Below, one piece after another: positions 19,942 to 26,955 of a DNA stretch of 36,490 nucleotides. The DNA is from Pseudomonadota bacterium (GTDB lineage: Bacteria > Pseudomonadota > Alphaproteobacteria > Reyranellales > Reyranellaceae): positions 1 to 36,490 of the forward strand of contig JAEZIF010000046.1 in NCBI GenBank assembly GCA_023416135.1, written 5' to 3'. The position numbers and the translations under genes were made by a program. Position 1 is the stretch's first letter; every line of letters starts with the position of its first letter. The notes beneath the pieces were generated by a model. It saw only the letters and a program-made list of their open reading frames with translations. It searched no databases and had not been told where the DNA came from.

Positions 19942-19975
19942 CTCTCCCCCCGCCAGGGGCCCTGGCGGGGGAGAG
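19942..19975. repeat. Long near-perfect palindrome
   Basis: CTCTCCCCC-CGCCAGGG is followed by its complement CCCTGGCGGGGGAGAG, giving about 16 bp of stem with one bulged C and a minimal loop. It lies 25 bp downstream of the stop of the UGA-containing gene and may terminate or protect that transcript. It resembles the C-rich/G-rich intergenic palindromes dispersed in alphaproteobacterial genomes; a similar one is at 33540. Confidence 0.7.
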
Positions 19976-20000
19976 AAGTCCGAGGAAGAAGCGAGCGTGA

Positions 20001-20435
20001 TCAAGCCTTTGCTTCGGTCACTTCCAGGATCTTGGGCCACATCTTGTCCTTCCAGCCAACGTTGCCGGTGACCGCAAGAACGACCTTGCCATCCTGGGCG
20101 AGGATGAAGCGTGGCGTCGCGTCCGGGCGCGACTTGCCCTCGTCGCTATCGAGGAATGCGGTGCGGACCCACAGCGCGTCGGCGGGCCAATTCTCTTCCT
20201 TCAGCACCAGCGTCTGGTTGGCAGGATGCACCACGCGATAGTCGAGCTTCTTGGCCGCATCCGATTTCACGAAGTCGGGTTCAGACTGGGCACGCCAGAT
20301 CTTGCAACCGCCTCAAAGTTCGTGACCGACGAACACCAGCACCGGCTTCCCAGACTGGGCTTGCGCGATGCGGGCCAATGACGGTGCGGCGACCATCGCC
20401 AGGCCGCCCACCATCACAGACCTTCTACTGAACAT
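20001..20435 (-). CDS. Predicted selenocysteine-containing, exported thioredoxin-fold protein (in-frame UGA at codon 41)
   Basis: Read from ATG 20435 (ribosome site GGAGAG, 5 bp spacing) with the TGA at 20313-20315 as selenocysteine, the product is 144 residues. Residues 1-26 form a signal peptide (MFSRRSVMVGGLAM, cleavage near AQA/QS). PVLVFVGHEL leads to Sec41-Gly-Gly-Cys44, the position of a thioredoxin CxxC, then KIWR. The cis-proline turn is Thr107-Pro108 in DATPRFILAQDGK, and the C-terminus is GNVGWKDKMWPKILEVT. Both sides of the UGA stay in one clean frame, with no other defect. An fdhF-like hairpin follows the UGA. A likely role is periplasmic disulfide reduction or peroxide defence; the substrate is unknown. 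The alternative is a Cys-to-stop mutation (TGC to TGA). No sel genes are in the window. Confidence 0.8.
20283..20315 (-). promoter_or_regulatory. UGA codon and bacterial SECIS hairpin
   Basis: Counting the U of UGA (20315) as 1, the RNA forms A14-G15-A16 paired with U31-C32-U33, a bulged U17, then C18-U19-G20-G21 paired with C27-C28-A29-G30, and an apical loop of five bases, C22 to C26, that contains G23 and U24. In the E. coli fdhF SECIS the bases needed for SelB binding are the bulged U17 and loop G23 and U24, also with four pairs between bulge and loop. The match in identity and register is direct. The loop is five bases here and four in fdhF. Confidence 0.8.
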
Positions 20436-20492
20436 GATCGCTCTCCGATGAAACCACTCCACAGGAAAACTATGGAGGCCGCAAAAGGCTGC

Positions 20493-20518
20493 GTGAAGCC
20501 GCCGGAAGGCGGCTTCAC
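20493..20518 (-). terminator. Hairpin after the EF-G-like gene
   Basis: A perfect 11-bp stem, GTGAAGCCGCC / GGCGGCTTCAC, with a four-base loop begins 17 bp beyond the stop of the EF-G-like gene. On the minus strand it is followed by GCAGCCTTTTG, so the T run is short. It probably separates the EF-G-like transcript from the UGA-containing gene. Confidence 0.6.
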
Positions 20519-20534
20519 TGCCTTGTGACCGTTG

Positions 20535-22610
20535 TCAGGCCGCAGCGCGCTTCTTGGTCTCTTCCACGATGCGCTCGGCGGTGCGTCCGACCAGTTCCTG
20601 CAGATGGTCGAACTCGGTGCGGAAGGTGCCCACGCCCTGCGTGACGGAGCGGATCTCGACGATCATGTCGGCGATCTCGGCTTCGGGCATCAGGGCGGAG
20701 ACCTCGTCCCAACCGTTCCACCCTTCACGCGAGTCGTAGCCGAGAATCTGGCCGCGGCGACCGGAGATCAGGCGCTGGATGCGCGGCGTGGCGTCGTTGG
20801 GCGCTGCCACCGTGACCTTGAGGATGGGCTCCAGAAGCACCGGCTTGCACTTGGGCATGGCCTCGCTCATGGCGATGCGCGCGGCCATCTTGAACGACAT
20901 TTCCGAGCTGTCGACGGAGTGATACTGGCCGTCGAACAGGGTGACTTCGAGGTCGACCACGGGCTGACCGAGTGGACCTTCCCTCAGATAGTCGATCAGG
21001 CCTTCCTCGACGGCCGGGATGAAGTTGCGCGGCACCACGCCGCCCACGATCCTGTCGACGAAGCGGAAACCCGCCCCGCGCGCCAGCGGCTTGATCTCGA
21101 CCTTGATGTCGGCGAACTGGCCGTGTCCGCCGGTCTGGCGCTTGTAGCGGGCATGCTGCGTGCTGCCGCCCTGGATGGTCTCGCGGTAGGCGACACGCGG
21201 CGTCTCGGTGTCGACGGCGACGTTGTAGCGACCGGCGAGCTTGTCGACCGCGACCTTGAGATGCATCTCGCCCTGGCCTTTGAGCAGCAGCTCATGGGTC
21301 TCGGCGCGCGCTTCGAACGATAGCGATGGGTCTTCTTCGACGATCTTGTGCAGGGCGCCCGAGAGCTTGACCTCGTCGTTGCGGTTCTTGGCGCGCAGCG
21401 ACAGGGCGAACACCGGCGAATCCGCCTTGGGGAAGTCCTCGGTCGCGGCAATGCCGGAGGCCGACAGCGACTGGCCGCCCGAAAGCGCGTCCACCTTGGC
21501 CAGCGCCACGATTTCGCCGGCCTTGGCCTCGCCGATCTTGTCGAGGCGCTGCCCGAACGGCCGGAGCACGGTGCCGATGCGCTGGCCGCCGACGCTCTGG
21601 CCCTCGACTAGGCTGCCCGACCAGACGCGGCAGAGCGACAGCTTGCCGGCATGGCTCTGGTGCAGGACCTTGAAGCACTCGGCCATGGCGACGCCATTGG
21701 ATGGAAGCGAACGCCGCTTGGCGGTCTCGGCGACGAACGGCGTGTCGTGGCGCAGCGCCTTCAGGAGGCGGCGCACGCCGTTTTCGCGATCGCCGGCGCC
21801 CAGCAGCACGGGCGCGATCTGGTCGGCGCCGAACTCATCGTGCAGGTCGCGGTAGATCAGCGACTTCTCGGGCGCGACGTCCTCGATGAGCTGTTCGAGG
21901 AGCTGGTCGTCGAACTCCGACAGCGTCTCCAGCATCTCGCGGCGCGCTTCGCTCTCGCGCGGCAGGATCTCGGCCGGCATCTCGATCAGGTCGGAGGCGC
22001 CGCTCGACTTGTAGCGGTAGGCGCGTTCGCTCACGAGGTCGACGTAACCCACCGTCTCGTCGCTGCCGTCGGCTGCGGTCTGGCGGATCGGTACCTGGCG
22101 CAGCAGCAGCTTGCGCGACGAGATGGATTGCAGCGCCGACAGCATGTCGCGCACGCGGACTTCGGCGGAATCGATCTTGTTGATGAAGATGATATGGGGA
22201 ATGTGGTGGTCTTCGATGAATTTCACCAGAGGCGTCAGCGCCACGACGCGGTCAGGCGAGGGTTCGCAGACCAGGACGGCCGCGTCGCACACGGCGAGCG
22301 CCGCGAAGGTGTCGTTCTGGAATTCGATCGAGCCCGGGACATCGAGGAAGGTCCATTGGTCGCCGAGATAGTCGACCGAGGCCACGTTGATCTCGGTGCC
22401 CATGCCCCGCTTGCGCGCTTCGGCGGCGCCGTCGCCAATCGAGGTGCCGGCGCGAGTCGACCCGCGTCGGCCGATGGCCCCCGTGGCGTATAGGATGCTC
22501 TCGAGCAGGCTGGTCTTGCCCGAGAGATACGGCCCGCACAGCGCCACCACGCGGTGCGCGCCGCTACCTGGTCTGCCTCCAGGGATGGTCTCGGATTTGA
22601 TGTCGCTCAT
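20535..22610 (-). CDS. Elongation factor G-like GTPase (EF-G paralogue)
   Basis: A 691-residue translational GTPase with EF-G domain order: G domain with P-loop GPYLSGKTS (residues 26-34), switch II DVPGSIEF (about 90-97), NKID, then domains II-V (for example LLLKGQGEMHLKVAVDKL and QTGGHGQFADIKVEIKP). The residue after the switch II Pro-Gly, where canonical EF-G has the catalytic His, is Ser94. As far as I recall this is a trait of the alphaproteobacterial paralogue group rather than damage. It is not the str-operon fusA: no rpsL, rpsG or tuf is nearby. Its role is unknown and may be ribosome recycling or a stress function. It starts at ATG 22610 and ends with an intrinsic-terminator-like hairpin. 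Confidence 0.9.
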   Translation of the reverse strand: MSDIKSETIPGGRPGSGAHRVVALCGPYLSGKTSLLESILYATGAIGRRGSTRAGTSIGDGAAEARKRGMGTEINVASVDYLGDQWTFLDVPGSIEFQNDTFAALAVCDAAVLVCEPSPDRVVALTPLVKFIEDHHIPHIIFINKIDSAEVRVRDMLSALQSISSRKLLLRQVPIRQTAADGSDETVGYVDLVSERAYRYKSSGASDLIEMPAEILPRESEARREMLETLSEFDDQLLEQLIEDVAPEKSLIYRDLHDEFGADQIAPVLLGAGDRENGVRRLLKALRHDTPFVAETAKRRSLPSNGVAMAECFKVLHQSHAGKLSLCRVWSGSLVEGQSVGGQRIGTVLRPFGQRLDKIGEAKAGEIVALAKVDALSGGQSLSASGIAATEDFPKADSPVFALSLRAKNRNDEVKLSGALHKIVEEDPSLSFEARAETHELLLKGQGEMHLKVAVDKLAGRYNVAVDTETPRVAYRETIQGGSTQHARYKRQTGGHGQFADIKVEIKPLARGAGFRFVDRIVGGVVPRNFIPAVEEGLIDYLREGPLGQPVVDLEVTLFDGQYHSVDSSEMSFKMAARIAMSEAMPKCKPVLLEPILKVTVAAPNDATPRIQRLISGRRGQILGYDSREGWNGWDEVSALMPEAEIADMIVEIRSVTQGVGTFRTEFDHLQELVGRTAERIVEETKKRAAA

Positions 22611-23042
22611 GACAACGTCCTCCTTCTTGCGCGTTCGCCTGCGCCTAAGAAGCTCCGGACGGTGGGTCGCTGCCGAACACGTCCGGAGCGAAGCCTTGTC
22701 CCGGAAATCGTTTCACCCTGGATTGGGGGAGTCAATCCGTCGGTGTGGAGAAGCGCGTCCACAAAAGTCTTCACCGCGGAACTATCGACGTCTTTCAGTG
22801 CAGCGATCGGCGGATGGCGTGGGCGCGCAAAGACGCCTCCTCCTGCAGATCAGAGCCGGCCGCAGTTGCAGCGGCATATATTTTCACCGCTATGGCAATG
22901 CATCCACTACGGAACCATAAAAAGGTGGACCCTTGCCCTGCGGTGCACCACAGTTTGTGTCTCCGGTTTTTCGACCGGAACGGGGGCTTCTATAGTGTCC
23001 ATGGTCCGGCCGCGCGGTCCGGTAGTCGCTCGGCCGTAGTTG
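22611..23042. other. Divergent intergenic region between EF-G-like and histidine kinase genes
   Basis: 432 bp without a supported gene. It must hold the promoters of both divergent genes. I see one clear symmetric element (22652-22689). Short open frames here show no coherent protein features. A pocket of lower GC around 22870-22930 (catatattttcaccgctat; ggaaccataaaaagg) is the likeliest promoter area, but I could not fix -35/-10 boxes. Confidence 0.6.
22652..22689 (-). promoter_or_regulatory. Inverted repeat in the EF-G-like gene leader
   Basis: GCTCCGGAC (22652-22660) and GTCCGGAGC (22681-22689) form a perfect 9-bp stem around a 20-base loop, 42-79 bp upstream of the EF-G-like start codon. 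It could be a leader hairpin that affects translation, or an operator. There is no T run, so it is not a terminator. Confidence 0.4.
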
Positions 23043-25970
23043 ATGCACGTCGTTGACCTCATCCGTTCTTTCCCTGACCAGGCCAAGCTGGCGCTCGGCA
23101 CGCGCGGTGTCGTTTGGGCGTCGGTGGCGGGGACGATTGGTCTCCTGTCTTGTACGATATCGATCGTAAGCATCGCAATGTCGCTACATGCCGCCGACGC
23201 CCGCCATACCCGGCACCGGGCGGCCGATCTGCTGGCGCTCGATCAGGGCACGCGACAGTTGATGCACTCCCTTCATGTCACCACCTTTGAGCAGTTGCGG
23301 CCTGCCGAGGACGAAGCCGCATTGCGCAAGGCGTGGGCGGGGTTCGAGACGGCGCTGACGGCGGCATGCGGTGGATCGTCTAGCGCTGTGCGCGCCCTTG
23401 CAATGTGCGCTGAAGCCACGGCGATGCGCAGCCTGCTCGAGGGCGAGATCAAGGCGTCCGGCCCGTCGGGTCGGATGCTCGACCGAGCGGTGCTGAGCAA
23501 GGCGATGGTCCTGCTCGGTCGGTTCAATGCGGCGAGTGCGGCGGACGCGCAGAGTGTGGATGCGCTGGTCGGCAAGCTGGTCGACGACTATGGCTGGGCG
23601 CTGCTGGTGCTGACGCTGAGCACGGTGGGCTTCGTTGCCGCGGGCCTGGTGCTGATCCTGCTGGTCGGCCGCGCCTCGATGGAGCATCAGCGGCAATGGC
23701 AGGCGGCCGGAGACGCACGCGACCTCCTGCAGGAGACGATCGACAGCTTGCCGGCCGGCGTCGTGCTTTACGACAAGGACGAGCGGCTGGTGATGTACAA
23801 CAAGGCCGCCGTCGCCACCGCGCCTCACATCGCCAAGCCCGGCGCCATCGGCATGACCTATAGCCAGATGGCGTACGATACCGAGCGCGACCTCGATGCC
23901 AAGGGAGTGGGACGCATCGGTGGGGCGAAGGAGTGGGTGGCGCGTTTTCGATCGAAAGGCATACGGCACCTGCGGACGGCGCCAGACGGTCGCTGGATCG
24001 AGTGGATGGAGAAGGGCACCGATAGCGGCGGCACGGTGGGCCTGCGGGTCGATGTCACCGATCTCAAGAACAAGGAGCTCGAGGTCGAGAGAGCCCGGGC
24101 CGAGTACCAGTCGCTGGTCGATTCTCTTTCCGACATGGTCTACGCGCTCGATTCAAAGGGCGTCTTCACCTTCGCCAGCGCCGCCGCCATCGACCTGCTG
24201 GAAGTGCCGGCTGCGGAGGTAGTCGGCCGACGGTTTGCCGATTTCCTGGAGGCCGAGGACCTGGAGCGCGCCACCGTTGCCACCCGCGTCCATCTGCGGT
24301 CGACCGACCAGGCGGTGCGCCATATCAATCTGCGCCTGAAGCGGGCCGACGGTTCGATCCGGCACATGGAGTGCCGCTATCGGCGGCCACCGGGCGATGG
24401 CCGGGCGATCATGGCGGTCGGCGTGATGCGCGACATTACCGAACGTGTCGAGCTCATCGGACGGCTGGAACAGCACATGGCGGAGATCGAGCATGCGCGC
24501 GCCGACTACCAGGCGTTGCTCGATTCCATCGGTGACGTGGTGCTTAAGGTCGACCCCCATACCAACCGGGTCGTCTTCGCCAACGCGGCCGCTGTGGAAC
24601 GGTGGGGCCTGCAGATGGTGGGTGCCGATGCGTTCGACCACATTGCCGGCGGGGACAGGGCGCGGGTGAGCGACGCCGCTCGGAGTAGCCTCGCCGGCCG
24701 CCTGCCGCGGCTCGTGCAGTTGCACTACCGCGTCGTCACGGCGAGCGGCGAGCTGAGACACGTCGAAGCCAACTGCCGCAAAGTGTGGGATCCCGACGGC
24801 AAGTCGCTCGTGGTCGCCATCGTGCGCGACATCGAGGATCGCGTCCGGCTCGAGCGTCGCCTGGCCGACGAGATGGGGCGTCTGCGTTCGATCGTCGAAT
24901 CGATCGGTGCGGGCGTCATACTGGCCGACCGCGACCTCAAGCTCATCGTGGTCAACCGCGAGGTCTTGAACATCCACGGCGTGACCGAGGAATACCTGCT
25001 GGACCGGCCGGTTGCCGACACCGTCGGCATCGCTCTCGACAAGGAAGTGTACCGGCAATGGCTGGCCGGCGAGCAGACACGCCCGGTCAGGTATAGGCGC
25101 TCGGTCGTCGATGCGGCGGGCCGGCAGCGGCTGTTCGACGTGACGGCAAGCCCGATCATCGATGCTTCGGGCGTTATGCGCCAGATCGTCTTTCTCGGCG
25201 TCGACGACACCGAGCGGCATGACACCGAGCGGGCGTTGTTCGCAGCCGAGCGGCTCGCCACGGTCGGCGAAATGGCGGCCACGGTCGCGCATGAGCTCAG
25301 CCAGCCGCTGCAGGTGATCGATCTCGCCTGTCAAGCGGCCAGGGACGAGCTTACGGAGGCGGCCGAGCGGGGCCGTCCCGGCAACCCGCAGTTCTTGTCC
25401 GCCAAGCTCGAGCGCATTTCCAACCAGGTCGAGCGTGCCGCGCGCATCGTCGGCGAGCTCAGGGCCTTCGTGCGCGGTACCGGCGCCGGCGACGATCCCG
25501 CGCCGTTCCGCATCGCCGACGCGATGCGCGGCGCGGTCGATCTCACGAGCCATGGCCTGCAGCAGCAGCAGGCAAGTCTTTCGGTGTCGCTGCCTGACGA
25601 ACTCCCGGCCGTCCTCGGCGACGTCGCCAAGCTCGAGCAGGTTCTGGTCAATCTCATCAACAACGCGCGCGATGCCGGCGGCCGCGCCATCTCCGTCGCC
25701 GCCAGCGCCGTCGAGCGGGAGGGCCGCTCGCTGGTACGCATCGCCGTCGAGGATTCGGGACCGGGCATCGCACCCGAGGTGCTGCCCCGCCTGTTCGTGG
25801 GCTTCGTCACCACCAAGGCGCGCGGCAAGGGCACCGGACTGGGCCTGCGCATCTGCCGGCGCATTGTCGAGGAGATGGGTGGCTCGATCTCGGCCGGCAA
25901 TCGGGCCGAAGGCGGCGCGCGCTTCGAGATCCTGCTGCCGGCGGCAGAGCCAGTCATCGCGACCATCTGA
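23043..25970 (+). CDS. Multi-PAS sensor histidine kinase
   Basis: A 975-residue membrane sensor kinase. Two transmembrane helices (about residues 25-47 and 183-210) enclose a roughly 135-residue periplasmic domain without recognised motifs. Four PAS-like domains follow (about 228-340, 353-470, 485-610, 622-735), two ending in the typical DITER / DIEDR. The dimerisation box is ERLATVGEMAATVAHELSQP with phospho-acceptor His750. The ATPase domain has the N box (NLINNARDAGG), DSGPGIAPEVL and GTGLGLRICRRIVEEMGG. The start chosen is ATG 23043; a TTG lies just before it. No response regulator is adjacent, so it is an orphan kinase. A decayed duplicate of its 3' end lies at 26239. Confidence 0.93.
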   Translation: MHVVDLIRSFPDQAKLALGTRGVVWASVAGTIGLLSCTISIVSIAMSLHAADARHTRHRAADLLALDQGTRQLMHSLHVTTFEQLRPAEDEAALRKAWAGFETALTAACGGSSSAVRALAMCAEATAMRSLLEGEIKASGPSGRMLDRAVLSKAMVLLGRFNAASAADAQSVDALVGKLVDDYGWALLVLTLSTVGFVAAGLVLILLVGRASMEHQRQWQAAGDARDLLQETIDSLPAGVVLYDKDERLVMYNKAAVATAPHIAKPGAIGMTYSQMAYDTERDLDAKGVGRIGGAKEWVARFRSKGIRHLRTAPDGRWIEWMEKGTDSGGTVGLRVDVTDLKNKELEVERARAEYQSLVDSLSDMVYALDSKGVFTFASAAAIDLLEVPAAEVVGRRFADFLEAEDLERATVATRVHLRSTDQAVRHINLRLKRADGSIRHMECRYRRPPGDGRAIMAVGVMRDITERVELIGRLEQHMAEIEHARADYQALLDSIGDVVLKVDPHTNRVVFANAAAVERWGLQMVGADAFDHIAGGDRARVSDAARSSLAGRLPRLVQLHYRVVTASGELRHVEANCRKVWDPDGKSLVVAIVRDIEDRVRLERRLADEMGRLRSIVESIGAGVILADRDLKLIVVNREVLNIHGVTEEYLLDRPVADTVGIALDKEVYRQWLAGEQTRPVRYRRSVVDAAGRQRLFDVTASPIIDASGVMRQIVFLGVDDTERHDTERALFAAERLATVGEMAATVAHELSQPLQVIDLACQAARDELTEAAERGRPGNPQFLSAKLERISNQVERAARIVGELRAFVRGTGAGDDPAPFRIADAMRGAVDLTSHGLQQQQASLSVSLPDELPAVLGDVAKLEQVLVNLINNARDAGGRAISVAASAVEREGRSLVRIAVEDSGPGIAPEVLPRLFVGFVTTKARGKGTGLGLRICRRIVEEMGGSISAGNRAEGGARFEILLPAAEPVIATI

Positions 25971-26002
25971 TCCCGCGTTCAGCGGGAAATGCTACCGCCT
26001 CG

Positions 26003-26190
26003 TCACGAGAAGCGGAGTGAAACGCCGAAGGCAAAGGTGTTGCCGCCAGGGTAGTGCAAGCTGCCGAGATCAGCAGCCCTCAATCGATTGTTGAGGCGTA
26101 GGGTCAACTGCTGAGTGTTCTCACTCCGGACATTGTGCTTGGGATCGTTCGTGATCAGCCGGAACTCGACCGTGATCGAAAATTTGCTCG
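26003..26190 (-). pseudogene. C-terminal fragment of an outer-membrane beta-barrel-like protein
   Basis: On the minus strand a frame ending at 26003 reads FSITVEFRLITNDPKHN, then QQLTLRLNNRLRA, and ends GNTFAFGVSLRFS. The alternating polar/hydrophobic strands and a penultimate aromatic residue are typical of the last strands of an outer-membrane barrel. There is no signal peptide or N-terminal part. Upstream (beyond about 26190) the sequence changes character and runs into the kinase-derived fragment on the other strand. I infer the 3' remnant of a gene that converged on the histidine kinase. Which barrel family it came from cannot be told. Confidence 0.45.
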
Positions 26191-26238
26191 GATGCGATGG
26201 TGCAAACGAGCCGCCACGGCACGTCCGCACATCGTCAA

Positions 26239-26352
26239 GTGTACGGACTGGGCCTGTTCATATGCCGGCGCATCGTCGAGGAGATGGGCGGCTCGACCTC
26301 GGCCAGCAGTCGGACCAAGGGCGGCGCTTGCCAAGATTCTGCTGTCGGCCGT
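26239..26352 (+). pseudogene. Duplicated 3' fragment of a histidine kinase gene
   Basis: About 110 bp closely match the 3' end of the kinase at 25834-25945. The translation YGLGLFICRRIVEEMGG corresponds to GTGLGLRICRRIVEEMGG, and SASSRTKGGA to SAGNRAEGGA. After that a small deletion changes the frame (GGCGCTTGCCAAG against GGCGCGCGCTTCGAG), though IL-LL-like sequence continues. It has no start and no upstream kinase domains. It is the remnant of a partial duplication, or of a lost paralogous kinase gene. Confidence 0.75.
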
Positions 26353-26415
26353 GGTGAAGGATAGTTGGCCCGCTTCAGCGATCTGGGTGCTCGTGACTGG
26401 TCTGCCTACGCGAAA

Positions 26416-26446
26416 ATAACTATGGTGTACAAATGATAACTATGGT
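26416..26446 (+). promoter_or_regulatory. Pair of 11-bp direct repeats upstream of an orphan gene pair
   Basis: ATAACTATGGT occurs at 26416-26426 and exactly again at 26436-26446, so the repeats start 20 bp apart, or two helical turns. They lie just before the first gene of the orphan pair (ATG 26462), in a distinctly AT-rich stretch. Spacing on one face of the helix suggests an operator for a cooperatively binding regulator. Overlap with the core promoter is likely. Confidence 0.5.
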
Positions 26447-26461
26447 AACATTCGTCGCATC

Positions 26462-26944
26462 ATGAGGGAGCGGCAAATGTTCAACGTTCGAGACACCAAA
26501 TTTGTGCCAGGGTTTCGCGTCAAAGAGCCTGTGGAAGAGGTTCCAGGCTTTCGTCTGCCACTAATTGGTTCAGTTCGCGAAAGCTCCCCAGACATCGATT
26601 CCTCGGGAGACCGAAGCTTCCTTACCCCTGAGAACTGGCTGCGGCATTGGCCAACGTTTGGGCCTGAGTCAGCGAACAGGCTGGCATTGCTTGGTGGTGG
26701 GCTGGCTGGCATGGCGGGTGGTCTGACGCTCCAACCAGGGCAGAACGTTGAGCCTGTTGCTGCCGGCGACCTGAAGTGCCAAGGCGCTTGTTCGCAGGGC
26801 GGCGACAGGGGGATGACGGGGGCGTTCCGCCAAGGCGGGGATGTTCTGTGCGCCAAATGCCTTGTAAAGAGATTGGGATACGGAGACGTCCCTAGCTCTG
26901 AGCTTCCAAAGCTTCTCGCGCCTTGGAGTCTTGATCGCAAATAG
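26462..26944 (+). CDS. Hypothetical protein with VPGFR repeats and a Cys pair motif
   Basis: A 160-residue protein I do not recognise. The N-terminal part repeats VPGFR (KFVPGFRVKEPVEEVPGFRL). A glycine-rich stretch in the middle (LALLGGGLAGMAGGLTLQPG) is followed by four cysteines in two pairs (KCQGAC, then LCAKC about 20 residues later) that could bind a metal. There are two possible ATG starts, 26462 and 26477; the second (MFNVRD) follows GGGAGCGG and may be the real one. Codon use is less GC-biased than in flanking housekeeping genes, suggesting acquired DNA. The next gene begins 11 bp after its stop and is probably cotranscribed. Confidence 0.5.
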   Translation: MRERQMFNVRDTKFVPGFRVKEPVEEVPGFRLPLIGSVRESSPDIDSSGDRSFLTPENWLRHWPTFGPESANRLALLGGGLAGMAGGLTLQPGQNVEPVAAGDLKCQGACSQGGDRGMTGAFRQGGDVLCAKCLVKRLGYGDVPSSELPKLLAPWSLDRK

Positions 26945-26955
26945 GAGAAGGGTGG

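Noticed and set aside
20001..20270. A short 89-residue gene starting at an internal GTG at 20270
   Set aside because: The signal peptide, ribosome site and first half of the thioredoxin fold lie in the same frame upstream, across a single UGA. The short form would lack the redox motif and any clear ribosome site.
22745..23056. A possible small gene in the EF-G/kinase intergenic region
   Set aside because: Composition looks random, it has no ribosome site, and it overlaps the kinase start.
25971..25987. Intrinsic terminator after the histidine kinase (TCCCGC-GTTCA-GCGGGA)
   Set aside because: The stem is only 6 bp and no T run follows on either strand, so it was not listed as a feature.
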